Source of the DNA: Heliocidaris erythrogramma
Lineage: Eukaryota > Echinodermata > Echinoidea > Camarodonta > Echinometridae
Direction: 5' to 3'
DNA: 64,000 nt
Assembly: GCA_025617745.1 (NCBI GenBank)
Contig: CM046853.1
Location: forward strand, 36,216,625-36,280,624
The notes beneath the pieces were generated by a model, which was not told the origin of the DNA, made no database searches, and saw only the letters and a list, made by a program, of their open reading frames with translations. Position 1 is the first letter of the stretch. Each line of letters begins with the position of its first letter. Positions 44,839 through 56,301 of this stretch are shown piece by piece. The translations under genes were made by a program, and so were the position numbers.

Positions 44839-45301
44839 TTAAGATAAAAGAAGAGAAGGAAGACAGTGAAGTACATAAAGATAGATGGAAAGAAAAATAA
44901 GAAATAAGCGATACAAATAAATCAAGAAGTTGGAAAAGTCACAGAAATAGATCTAGATCTACATGTATACGTGAAAACATAAAAAGAGAAGAGGAAAAAA
45001 AGAGACAAACACAGAAATACATGAAAAATTGGAAATAGAAGAGAACAGCAAGAGAAAAAAAAAAGGAAGGAAAGAAAAAAATGAAAGGATTCAGAATTAC
45101 GCAAAAACAAAGAAATGGATGATATATTGAATGAGAAAATATAGAAAGAAAAGTTGAAAAAATGAGAAAATCAACACAGGAGCAAGAAAGAGAATAAATA
45201 AAAGAATAAATGAAAGAAAGTCATTCATGTATCGTCGACCTCATCCCAGGGCCATCATCATCATGGCCATAACTGGTCCCGAAGTTCAAATTTAATCTTT
45301 C

Positions 45302-45667
45302 CTAGACCGAAAATTCTGTCTCTCGTTCGTTAGCTCTTCACTTAGAGACAGAAACCGTCATATCACTCTGCTGTGCAAACTGACTACAGGCCGATGGGTA
45401 GTTGGAAAAAATCGCAATAATTTGATTTTTCTAGACCAATTTGACTGAATATTAAAATTTGTTTTAAATTTAAGCTCCTTTTTCAGGTAATTCAGGGTCC
45501 AAAGTATTCTCCGTTTGAAAATTTTGCAGCCGTATTCAAACTGTTACAGTGTGTAAGTCGAAGTGTATTCGGTTTGCACAGCAGAGTGATACAATGCCAA
45601 TGGTTTCTGTCTCTAACTTAAGACTAAGTGAAGAGCTAATGAACGAGAGATAGAATTTTCGGTCTAA
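45302..45667. mobile_element. TIR element with ~80-bp inverted ends
   Basis: GACCGAAAATTCTGTCTCTC and CATATCACTCTGCTGTGCAA at the left are matched by their near-complements at the right (GTTTGCACAGCAGAGTGATA, ATAGAATTTTCGGTC). Non-coding. Confidence 0.85.
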
Positions 45668-45863
45668 ATCTTCCCATGACGTCACAGCCAACAAAACCGA
45701 CAGATAACAGCTAGCTAAGGTCAGTCTCTGTCATTGGGGTTACTTTATTGTGCTGACCGCCTGACTGTGGTCTTGCAAACCTACAGTACTGAAAAGTAAC
45801 AATCCCGGTAACAATAAGGCCCACGCACATAAACGAAATGTCATACATTGCGACCGCATACCC

Positions 45864-45890
45864 CCTCCCCCCCCCCCCCCCCCCCCCCCC
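45864..45890. repeat. Poly-C run
   Basis: CCCCCTCC followed by more than 20 cytosines within the 5' region of the carrier gene. Confidence 0.9.
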
Positions 45891-46096
45891 AATCCCAACA
45901 CAATTTCTAATATGCGGGACTGTATAAAATAAAAAGCCGGTAAAACTTCCAATCCAAGTATTTTGAGGAGGAACATACCGGTAATATATATAACGAATTT
46001 ACATCTTCAAGTCTACTGATAGTGATAAGTATCTAATCAATCAAAACTAACAATCGAAGTAGGATAAAAGGCATATAGTTGTATATCTTCACTTAC

Positions 46097-46260
46097 AACA
46101 GAAAGAAAGGATTTTACGGACGGAATACAGGATAGCTTGAAGCCGAAGTTGAACGCTGGCAGTCCTCTTCGTAGTCTTTGTCGCAAGCCGCATACATTTA
46201 TGGACTGAAACAAAGACTTTTAATACTCTTTTACTGAACTAGTTCTGCGTCGACCGAGAC
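46097..46260 (-). promoter_or_regulatory. Candidate 5' UTR exon and promoter side of the SLC25A44-like gene
   Basis: A good donor (GTT/GTAAGT on the minus strand) ends at 46097 and could pair with the acceptor just before the carrier ATG. The region to the right is less AT-rich. The exact start is not visible. Confidence 0.3.
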
Positions 46261-46623
46261 TAGGTTTAATTCTGTCTTTGTAAAGTCATTCATGATTTAT
46301 GATTATGATATATAATATTGGACTACTAATTAATTTTAAAGGCAAAAAAATATTGTCTTGTCTAGGCTAGCGACAGAATGAAATAAATATGCATGGTACG
46401 GGCGTCGATCTCTATAAAACTGAGTCTGGGGGGGGGGGGGGAGGAGACCAAATTTGTAAACAAGCTAGATGAACATTTTTTTCAACAAGCAAAACAAAAT
46501 GGGGTTCTCGGACTTTCAAAGTTGCCGACAAGAATGAATACTGTTAGCCAGATTTTAAAAATTTTCGACAGCTGCTATTGTTAAAATTGAAGAAAAAAAT
46601 CCAAACTATAGTAGTTGGTTAAA

Positions 46624-47406
46624 GGGTTAGGTGTGGGGGGGGGTGAAGTGGGACAAGAGTCGTGATTTGGTGCTCTTTGCTTTGTAACTTCTAAACATGC
46701 TAAAATTACCAATTTTCCTGGTACATGTAGTTGTCTAAATTAAGCGCTGGGAATGTTAAAGGTAACTATATTACTTTTAAAAAAACATGCTTAAGAGTCA
46801 CTTGTAATGTTGACTTAAAGATTCATGCCCATTTTAATAATATTGGATAAAATGATGAGCGTTTTGTACGTTTTAAGCTACGATATATTTCGACGGTTTT
46901 GGGCCAAAATAAATAACAGTTCATGATATTTTATACAACATTTTGTTACTCACAAGTTTGTATGAGTTGTATGAATGATATGTAAAAAGGAATTATCCAA
47001 TAGGACTTTTTACGATTTTAGATGATAATAAATATATTTCATGTATATAATTATTATGTCTATGGATTATGACTGATAAAAGCTCATTTTCCGTACATAC
47101 ACAAAAAGCAACCGGCGTGAACTGGGACAAGGTGTCCCAGTTCACCCCGAATGTAAAAAAAAAGAAGCAACAAGTGCCTGCAAAATATTAGTGTAGGTAT
47201 TTATCGCAAAATAATAGAAAAAGTGAAAAAGTGATTTTAAAAAAAAGAGGTGAATATTAAACCTACAAGCAAAATTGCGGTATAGCTGTGGATGTATTTT
47301 TAAACATTGATTATAAAGACCTTTCGTAGGATTCAAACTTAGTTATTAAAGGTTAATTATTTTTTTAGTTAGAGGTGGTGTCCCAATTCACCCCGCTCTC
47401 CCCTAC
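46624..47406. mobile_element. TIR element with GTGAAGTGGGAC ends
   Basis: GGGGTGAAGTGGGAC at the left is matched by GTCCCAATTCACCCCGC at the right. An internal palindrome near 47115-47145 (GTGAACTGGGACA against TGTCCCAGTTCAC) repeats the end motif. Non-coding. Confidence 0.65.
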
Positions 47407-47989
47407 AGGCTACATCCTACGATAAAATTCACAAATTTGAACACCCAAAATTTGTTAATTGCTTGTCACATTATATATATCTTTACTTCAGTGGTTAGTT
47501 TTTAACTTGTAATCACCCTCAAACTTATCAGTGCCTTGCCCGATAGAGTAACTAACAATATCTCTTTACAAAAGCAATATTTCAAGCCCACAATTTGATT
47601 ATAGTACTAGCGACATGGAACAGCTAACATACAGAACAAAGTACTTTTATGTGATGGTATCCTTATGAGCGACCAGAGATGAGTTCCCAACAGGCTTACT
47701 GGCTACAGGCTAACTGAGTGGCTCAATTTGAATGTCTTTGGCATCAATAGCCTTCGAATTAGATTAATAACTCCCATAAAACTCCTTTAGCTCAAAGATC
47801 ATAGTCATACCAGTATGTAAATCCGGGTGAACTTTATACCTCTATTTTGTTAATACAAAATTGTATACATGTATGATGTGTATTTGTTACATTATCCAGC
47901 ATGATTTGCAACCGAACTTCGGACTCGGGAAGTGGCCTGCCGAATATTCTGTTGGCCGAACGCTGTAGGCTTATATGGTGATTATTTTG

Positions 47990-48046
47990 CTTTTCAAACG
48001 TTACATCGGCCTGGATATTGTGCTTGAATTGACGGACTCAAGGACG
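47990..48046 (+). promoter_or_regulatory. Candidate 5' UTR exon of the methyltransferase gene
   Basis: The donor GGACG/GTAAGTATAGG is strong and the methyltransferase ATG sits 8 nt after an acceptor at 50894, so an upstream non-coding exon is needed. The left boundary is a guess. Confidence 0.3.
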
Positions 48047-48169
48047 GTAAGTATAGGCCTTATCGTTGTTTCTTAGCTTACGAACGCGTCACATTCTGAA
48101 AGATTTTGCATGTGCATGGGAAACGAATCAGTATAGCGTGGTCAGAATACTGGGAGGCCAGAGAGGGAC

Positions 48170-48171
<2 letters not shown>

Positions 48172-48200
<29 letters not shown>

Positions 48201-48481
48201 CAGAGACAGAGACAGAGAGACAGAGGATTACAAAGAGAGAGGGGGCGGTGGCCTGTAGATGGGAAAATGAGTAAAGGATACTTGTACAGTAGAGTGTCAA
48301 AGCACATGACACTTATTTGACACAAAATATACTATACTTTGTCCTGAGCCTAATCCACCTTCCTAGGGGTGCAGTAACGCCAGAGGGTCTTGACAAGACC
48401 CCTAAACGAAGTTTTATAAACTATTTTGCGTATGTACCCAAGAGTCCGCCTTCACACCCCCCCCCCCCCCCCACGGCCCCC

Positions 48482-48520
<39 letters not shown>
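48172..48520. repeat. (AG)n, poly-C and (TC)n microsatellites
   Basis: (GA)n with GACA interruptions at about 48172-48230, poly-C near 48458-48473 and (CT)n at 48483-48518. Confidence 0.9.
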
Positions 48521-48523
<3 letters not shown>

Positions 48524-48938
48524 TCGTTTGGTGGTCGAGCCCTACTCTCTAAATTTGAAAGTCTTATATTTAAATCTTAAAGACTTACTTTTAAATCTAA
48601 CAGAGACTGATTTTAGTGACGAAACCTTTGGGATTTAAAATAAGTCTTTATTAAGACTTAAAACTGTAAAGTCTTTTAGATTTAAAATTTAAATCTTTTC
48701 AGTTTTATCTTTAAATCTTTTTAAGGTTTAGTAACAGATAAATCATTTGGAGATTTAAATTTTCAGAGGAAGTGGGACTGGAGAAAAACAACAACACAGA
48801 CTCAAAATGTGCAATTTATTCCGGCAAACATTAATTTATTTGAGTGCAGCTCCACAACAAACACATTAAATGACATTCAAATATAATATCATAATAATTG
48901 CAAGTGTCAAATGCAGAAATAGAGACCGGCCTTATTAA

Positions 48939-49839
48939 AGGAGAATTAACCTCAAACAATAAAGACGATAGTGTTCAAAGGTGTTATTTATTCCTACTTG
49001 TTAGACTATATGGCTTCGCGTCAAAATATACGAGATCGATACGAATCAAGATTTTCTGAGCAAAATTTATCATCTGCTAGCAATATGTATCGTCTGCTAG
49101 CAATACATGGGGCTGCCATTTTTTATATGTGTACAAGAAGATTTTCTTAATCCAAATGCCCAATTGCCTTTTTCAAAATTAAAAACCCATTTGAGATTTA
49201 AAATATAGAATAGATATGTCAATTTATTTTTAAACTGAAGATTTCCTTATATATTTCTGTTGAAAATCGATATTCGCTTAATATAAATCTATTTTCTAGA
49301 TACTGTGACGCAATGGACGGAGCAAATTAATTCAAATTTTATGGATGCTTCTTCCCTGAGCATCTATAGCGGCAAACTATGCATTCACCTGCTTTCGGAT
49401 AATGGGACTTGAAAAGTCAGAATGCATGCTGCATATATTATGCTCTGCTCTGTTTGGCAAACCCAAGAAAATAGATTTTTGTTAAGCAAAACCAGACAAT
49501 TTAAAAGTATCATTATAAAGATTTAATTTTTATAAATCATGTAAACACCCACTTTATATTTTTCGTCACATATGGGATTTTAGGTAATGAAGAAAATCAA
49601 TTTAGGTCTTGGATTCAAAATATCTTCCTGACCGGAACATTTCTCAATGGTTCATGTACAAATCCAAATCAGCAAGAAAATGGCAGCCCCCATGTAAATG
49701 AGTAGTAGACGATACCGGGTGTTGGAATATCTTTATTATACCCTTTTCTGATATCTTATTGAAAATGATTTAGGCCAATAAGTAGGAATATACTACACCT
49801 TTCAATATAAGTAAATTTGTACTCAGGGTTAATTCTCCT
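48939..49839. mobile_element. TTAA-flanked TIR element, copy B
   Basis: Reverse complement of copy A (43934-44838) with only scattered differences; TTAA on both sides, with different outer flanks from copy A, so this is transposition rather than segmental duplication. Confidence 0.88.
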
Positions 49840-49916
49840 TTAAGGTGTATGGTTGATCCCAACGAAAAGTGTATACACGGCAGTGTCGATCCGACTTATC
49901 TGACAAACAGTAATCA

Positions 49917-50182
49917 CACTATGAACATGGCGAACAAAGAAGCGGACGAAATATACAGCTCCTCACTGTACCTTCCACAATTGCCCTGGTAGACAAAAGA
50001 ACATCCCTTCATTGCTATTATGTAAAAATATGTAGAACAGGTGTCACATGCATATTCACCTGTTCTGCTTATTTTACATAATAGTAATGAAGGGATGTTC
50101 TTTTGTATACCAGAGCAATTGTGGAGGGTACAATGAGGAGCTGTATATTTTGTCTGCTCTCTTTGTCATCGTGTTCATAGTG
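49917..50182. mobile_element. Palindromic TIR element, copy 2
   Basis: CACTATGAACATGGCGAACA to TTCATAGTG. Its arms are longer and better matched than those of copy 1 (20806-21040) and meet near CATGCATATTC. Confidence 0.85.
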
Positions 50183-50902
50183 TCATTTGGCTCTCACTTT
50201 TGTGTTGCAGTTATGTGCAAGATTCACACAACCGCAAAAAGAAAGATGTCGTCGATCGCGCGCTTGGCTTGAATGTTCGATCACGTGTTGCATCATCGTA
50301 AATCTGATTGGCTTAAAGCTTAAATCTCCTTAAAAGATTTAAACAGGAGATTTTGTTCGCGGTCTCGAGAGAAAAATTTAATCAAAGAACGTGGAAAATA
50401 AGTATTAAAGACTTAGATTATTGTAAGTCTCAATTAAGATTTAGATTTTAAGTCTTTCAAATTTAGAGAGTACCATAATGTTTCCAGAGTATGATTGTCA
50501 GTTGATATTAGATTCGGATGGGGATGAGGGGGGGGGGGGCTGTCATCTCTTGCTCCGTTTATTTTTTTCCGTGGCAAAGAAACATTGTTATGTACCTCTA
50601 GGGATATACTACCGAACTTCCGTGGTACCTCTAACAGCCTATAACCATAAAATGCATGATTATGAGTAATAGTTTAACACCGTTTGCAATTAAGGTTGAA
50701 ATAATACCATAAAGTATAGGTATATGTCTGTGTTTTCGTGACAGGTAGTTTTGATAAGAAGACAACATGTACTACTCTCACATAATGAATGGGGGGGGGT
50801 CCAAGCCCGAGAGATCCACTGAACACGATAGCCCATTTAAAAGAAAAAAACATGTATACCGGTATAATATAAATTCGATTTTTGTAACCTGCAGGGTGGA
50901 AT

Positions 50903-51007
50903 ATGACATCTCGAATTTTCGAAGGATCGGCGTTGGCCAATGACTATGTTCTCTATCGACCAAATGTTCCTGAAGTCGTCACCGAGTCTGTGATCGAACA
51001 TGCAATA
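50903..51007 (+). CDS. Methyltransferase coding exon 1
   Basis: Acceptor AACCTGCAG eight nt before the ATG; donor ATA/GTAAAT; phase 0. 35 residues, starting MTSRIFEGSALANDY. Confidence 0.85.
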
Positions 51008-54000
51008 GTAAATCATGATTTTATAACTATTTTGATGATATGATTCTTAACAGTTGTTGTTTATATAAATAATTTTTATTTTTCTTGTAACTATAACCTT
51101 GTTTCAAGTTTGTTTTAAAATACATAGCTTTGTAAAACTCCGTATACCAGAGTGGAAAAAAGTTACATTTCCCTGGTTTTACAAAGCTATGGTCATTTAA
51201 AACCACAGAGAAGAAAATGAAACAAAATAAATGAGTGAGTGAAATGAAGATGATTACACACACTTAATGATTTCCTTGAACGCACCAAAGAAAGCTACTT
51301 ACGTTCATTAGATGATAGTCTAACATACGAAATGTAATAGCAACAAAATATCACTTCACATTAATTTAAATATAACAGTCGAACAATTATTATATTCCCA
51401 GGATGTGGTTTACTAAGAAGCCCGGGGTATGTCTCATTGAGGCCTATACGGTATCCGCGCTCATGACTTTCTGAAAAGCACCCTCTATATACGAGGATTT
51501 AAGTCGAGAGGTTTTTGATACTCTATTCAGGGAAACCCGCGAAAATTATCTGATTTTTAGACCCTTAACAGGGATTTTTTTTAATATTGCATAGTATTGT
51601 ATACCCTATTCGAGCATTTGTTCTTCTTTGCCGTTTTATTACCAAAAAAGGGAAGATTTAAAGACAAATGTCTAATTTGGAACACATTACAGAATGATGT
51701 TTTCATTGAAACAATAGAAAAGCACCTCTAGGATTCCTTTTATACCTTGTATTTTCAGATTAGCTGCTCCTGACGGACTCCCGAATGTATACTGTCAAAT
51801 TTCCTACCCTTTTCGATGATCTTTTCTCATCACTGTTAGTGAATTTGATACCCCTTTTTCAGAATTTTCTTGTTCTTGATACCCTAAACAAGATCCCCTC
51901 CGCGGGTTACCCGTCTGGTGGTGAAAAAACCCCTCTTTTTACTCGTTCTCATGGACGCGGATACAGGCCTCAATGAGACATAACCCCCCCCCCCCCCCCC
52001 CCCCCCCCCCGGGGCTAACAAGTAAGAAGTGTGTGTAATCATCTTCATTTCTAATTCAATACCGTACTCTTCAACGTCGAAGAAAATTCATCTCAAACTC
52101 TCTCTCTCTCTTTCTTCCTTAGCTCTCTCAAGCAGTAGTTCAAATGCAATTCAACACATGGTCTATAAGCTTTGACAAATAAATATGTTTCCAAATTATT
52201 CATCCTAACCGCCCTTCTCTGTTTTAGGGTACCACTGACGCCAAACCTGGTCTGGTAGTGGACGTTGGGTGTGGCTCTGGTCAGTTCACTCAAAGTCTGG
52301 CCACACATTTTGATCGAGCGTTGGGGTTCGACATCAGTGAAGCGCAGATTGAAGAGGCAAAGAGGCATAATCAATTCGATCATGCAGAATACAGGTGAAA
52401 TTTGCTCTCAAGCCATTTTTTTCATGCAGTGAGTGGTGCATGTACCAACACACCTCCTGTATAATCAAGGAGTTATGACAGAAACACTCCTTGGTATAAT
52501 TATGTGTAGCCATATAGCGACAACTCTCACCTTCCCAAACACGTACTGGGAAAAAAACAAGGAAGAGTTGAGGAATGGCTCTCTTCTGAATTCCTGCATG
52601 CCCCCCCCCCCCCTCTCTCTCTCTCTATCTAATGATTGTATCAGTATAAACTAACAGCCTTCACACGATGTCAATGTCCTTACTTCTTTTTTTTTGGTAG
52701 AATTTGTAGAAATTTATTGACACTTTCGACACCTTCTTGGGGTATGAGAGTACAAACAAACATGAAGTATAAATAACAATGTATAACAGACTTGTGAATA
52801 CAATTCATGTACATTATACATATATAATGACACAAAGATACAAACGATAATACTGTGTATGAGAGTACAAACATGAACAATGTAACCAACTTCTAAATAC
52901 AATGTATACATAAAGACAGTGACAATAATTGTATAATACAGTCTATTTACAAGCTTAATAAAGCAGGCTGTTATTATTATTTAGCATCTCTCCAGCTGAA
53001 AAATTGCCTTTGGAAGATGGCTCAGTGGATCTGCTGACGGTTGCCTCTGCAATTCACTGGTTCGATATACCTGCTTTCATTCGTGAAGTTGACCGTGTGT
53101 TGAAGCCAGGAGGGTGTGTTGCCGTCATAGGGACTTATCGCATCAGGACTGTCAACCACGAGAACGAGCTCATCAAATCAAGATTGATAGAATGCAGAGA
53201 GAAATATGTTAGTATGAAAATGATGTTCATGACAAATTGATATTAGATGATAAATTTGATATTGGCCTTCTAATTCAGTTCATATTAAGAAAGGGATATT
53301 AATGCCTGCTATATATACTCTTACAGTAAAGAGACTCGCTCCTATACGGAGACATCGGAACGTCGTGTATAGTACATAGGCGTACGAAGTGGGGCCCTGG
53401 TGGGGGCTGGAGCTGCATCCCCTTCCAGACATTGAAAATCAGTACTGTGCCTACATTAATTATTGTAAGAAAGTCGCTTCATATATTTGGGAAACACGGT
53501 GGTCTTTGATTCATTTTCAATTGTTATTATGTATATATTTCAAAGACGAAACACGTGTATTTTAAAAAGCTGTATGGATATACTATGCACCGTGATCGGA
53601 TGTCACTATAAAGTGACTGACCTTTGCTCGCTCGCTCGCTCGCAAAATCTAGAAACCAGAAAGATAATTTTTAGGCGAGAGAGGTCAGTCTGCCCCTTCA
53701 TTCTTTATACGAACGTTCCTTGTACGATTTCTTCCTCTCGTGTGAAAAGGCTGCCATATAGCCGTTACACACAAGTCGTCATTGATTGCGTCAAACGACT
53801 TGAAGGTCTCACACGCCATGTGAAAGTGATATTGTGCATAGTAGATGAAAAATGAACAGTTAAAAAAATACTTTTGAATTCCTTGACCTGCTTGAATTTG
53901 AATTAGCGTATAAGCTCATTCGATTCACAGGCTTAATTAGCGCAGGTATATGACGCAATTGGAATGATTATTCGCGCTATTTAGGGTCTTTGACACACCA

Positions 54001-56301
54001 TGTGAAAGAAATACTAAAAGTGAATGCAAAATTGATCTGTAGAAATATATCTTTGAATTACTGGCGTATGAGCTATAATTCGATTTACAGGCTTGATTAG
54101 CGCAGGTAATGACGCAGTTGAAATGACGACTCGCGTGTATAACGGACATAATACTCAGATAAAGAGCTTCTTATTCTGATTGACACATAAGGCGCACACG
54201 ATGAAAACAAATGGCTTATGCATGCATGTGCATAGGCGTAGCCAAGGGGCACAAGGGGGTCACCCCTGTTCATCTGCTAAAAAGACCTCAAAAAACTTTA
54301 GCTTCATCGCCAACCCAGTGAAGACATCTCAAAGCGCTATAGTATCCAGTGGAAAAGGCGTATATAATATTGTTATTATTTGTATAAAAAAGTGTTTGTG
54401 ATGCTGTGTTTACAGATGCAAGAGCTCGAAAAATACAAAGTAATTGAACAACAGAAGTATGCCAAGATTTATGAGACGTTGGAATTCCCTTCCTACGACA
54501 TGAAAAGGTTTAGTATTTCGGATTCAGTTAACATTCTTCATCACTTATAATTGTTGTGAGCCTTAAAAAAATTATTGTGAAGGAAAAAAAAACATTCGAG
54601 ATGAAGTTGCCGAGGAAGGTCCATTTTTTAAAATCACATTTTAGATAAAAATATTTATACATATCGCAGACTCGGGCGATGCTACTGAAAGTAAGGAAGT
54701 TGGAAATTATTTGAGAACTAAATGAAAATCGGTATGCATGTGTATACAGACGGAGGCCTATAGCAGGGGTGGATCCAAGTTGTCTTTTTTTTTAAGAGAG
54801 GGCACATTATTCCGAATAAGAAGAAAAAATGTCCATCACCTGAAAAGGGGGACGCATTATTGGAGCTGCCACTTGGGTTTCAAAAGGTGGGGCGCTCACT
54901 GGCCGGTTGTGTCCCTATCTAAATCCGCCAGTGTCCTATTGATCCATTGATAATCAAATATCGATGTATTCATGCAAATTAGTTCAGTGCAGCTGGCCTG
55001 TGATTTCATTTTTATTTACTGATACATACAATAATTATATAATTCTGTTAAATAGGAAATGTATATCATTTTCAAAACGATGTAGGTATTCGATAGACTA
55101 TAGCCGAACAATGACTCCGACAGCTTACGTGAACTTTCAGCAAACTCTGTCATTTGGCATCAAATATAATGAACGTCATCCTGGTAATACTCTCTTCAAG
55201 GAATACAAAGATAAGTAAGTGGTGTTTTCCCCTTATCTCTCTGATAACCAGTCGCAGATTAACATTTTGACAAAGTGACCTCCGCAAAACCATATAAATG
55301 CTTTATGTGGGAGTTACCCCCAAAATAAAGCGTGCCTTCATATCCTTCTCTTTCAATTATTATCGTTGATTTCAAATTTGTTTTTAAAACCAAAATGATA
55401 AGTCAATAATATACATGTACAATCTTCTTCACATCCAAGAAGCTGAAGAGAACAGTCACAGTTGAGAATATGATAATAAAGTAAACATAAGATGATGTAT
55501 TAGCTGCTGAGACCAAGTAAAATTTATCCAGAATTCCTCTTCAAATTAGCTTTCTTTTTCTGTCCTATTTATTTGAATATTTTGTTGTTGTTGTTGTTGT
55601 TGTTTATGTGAATGATATGACAATACTTATGCGAAAATTGACTAAATAGGATATAGCTCACAAGCAAGATTCGCTGGGTCTATTTTGATTCATGAATCAA
55701 TCAACTATAAAGAAAAGTAGTATTGGAAGTGATCGCATAGCATTGTCAAAATGGGACGATTACCTTGAAAAGGGGGACATTTTGGGCATCTTCATTTCCT
55801 ATGGAATCTGGATTTACAAAACAGGGATCACTTATTTCTTTATACTGAATGTTTATGATCATTGTGATGAAAATCGTGACAATTTCGGCATGTTCGATAG
55901 TGATTTGAAGCTCCGTTGTAATGTTTTATTTTTGTACATGTGTCTGGGCTTTAATGTTTTGGCTATAATCATCTGTTTATGTTATATTACAGTATATTAA
56001 TTGATTTATGTAATTTGTAAAGCGCTTTGATCAGTTTGAACTGGATGTGGCGCTATAAAAGAAACAATTTTAGGCTAGGCTAAATTTCTAGAAAAGATAT
56101 TGAAAAAAAAATACGCTTCAATTAAAATTATGGATTCAATGATTGACAAATACTTATTAATCAATCTTGTTTATTTTATGCTTTCTATTTTTCATTTCAA
56201 GCTTGCATTCTATCTTAGTTTCCGAAGGTGGGGATAAGGAGGCATCTTTTCAGCTCACGTGGTTCTATGAAGTTCTCATAGCTCGCAAACCGATATCATA
56301 A
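50903..56301 (+). CDS. Class I SAM-dependent methyltransferase (six coding exons, complete)
   Basis: Transfers a methyl group from S-adenosylmethionine; substrate unknown. Exons 50903-51007, 52228-52394, 52985-53207, 54416-54507, 55086-55214 and 56202-56301 join in phase to 271 residues. Motif I is LVVDVGCGSGQFT, motif post-I ALGFDISEAQI, motif II DLLTVASAIHWFD and motif III VLKPGGCVAVIG, as in the Methyltransf_11 group. The start FEGSALANDYVLYRPNVP and the length recall a small family of uncharacterised eukaryotic methyltransferases (Dictyostelium DDB_G0268948 type). No signal peptide or membrane segment, so probably cytosolic. Confidence 0.9.
51421..52014. mobile_element. TIR element in methyltransferase intron 1
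   Basis: CCCGGGGTATGTCTCATTGA at the left and TCAATGAGACATA followed by a 27-C run and GGGG at the right. Flanks CTAAGAAG and CTAACAAG would be an 8-bp target duplication with one mismatch. Confidence 0.75.
52228..52394 (+). CDS. Methyltransferase coding exon 2 (motif I)
   Basis: Acceptor TGTTTTAG, donor CAG/GTGAAA, phase 0 to 2. Carries the SAM-binding GCGSG loop and the acidic end of strand 2. Confidence 0.92.
52985..53207 (+). CDS. Methyltransferase coding exon 3 (motifs II-III)
   Basis: Acceptor TTATTTAG, donor TAT/GTTAGT, phase 2 to 0. Carries ASAIHWFDIPAFIREVDR and KPGGCVAVIG. Confidence 0.92.
53805..54135. repeat. Tandem duplication of ~165 bp
   Basis: CACACCATGTGAAAG, GAATTA..GCGTA..AGCT, ATTCGATT..ACAGGCTT and ATTAGCGCAGGTA occur twice in order; lies in methyltransferase intron 3. 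Confidence 0.75.
54416..54507 (+). CDS. Methyltransferase coding exon 4
   Basis: Acceptor TGTTTACAG, donor AAG/GTTTAG, phase 0 to 2. 30 residues, MQELEKYKVIEQQ onward. Confidence 0.8.
54770..54931. mobile_element. Decayed hAT-type MITE
   Basis: CAGGGGTGGATCCAAG at the left and AAATCCGCCAGTG at the right resemble the ends of 33811-34192; flanks GCCTATAG and TCCTATTG agree at six of eight positions. Confidence 0.55.
55086..55214 (+). CDS. Methyltransferase coding exon 5
   Basis: Acceptor CGATGTAG, donor GATAA/GTAAGT, phase 2 to 2. Encodes YSIDYSRTMTPTAYVNFQQ and HPGNTLFKEYKDK. Confidence 0.85.
55584..55604. repeat. (TTG)n microsatellite
   Basis: About seven TTG units in methyltransferase intron 5. 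Confidence 0.9.
56202..56301 (+). CDS. Methyltransferase last coding exon
   Basis: Acceptor CATTTCAAG, phase 2 in, stop TAA. Encodes ASFQLTWFYEVLIARKPIS. A nearer acceptor-like TTAG at 56219 would give an early stop, which favours this one. Confidence 0.82.

Larger units (their letters stand above)
48543..50472. mobile_element. TIR element holding two later insertions
   Basis: TACTCTCTAAATTTGAAAG at the left and its exact complement at the right (CTTTCAAATTTAGAGAGTA); both arms continue with related AGTCTTA/TAAGTCT and ATTTAAATCTT-type sequence. Without the nested TTAA element (48939-49839) and palindromic element (49917-50182) it would be about 0.76 kb. TA-type target duplication is possible. 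Confidence 0.8.

Noticed and set aside
55692..56000. 102-residue hydrophobic open frame in methyltransferase intron 5
   Set aside because: No homology recognised, and it is followed by a TAAAGCGCTTTGA..GGCGCTATAAAAG tail like that of dispersed repeats. Probably repeat-derived.
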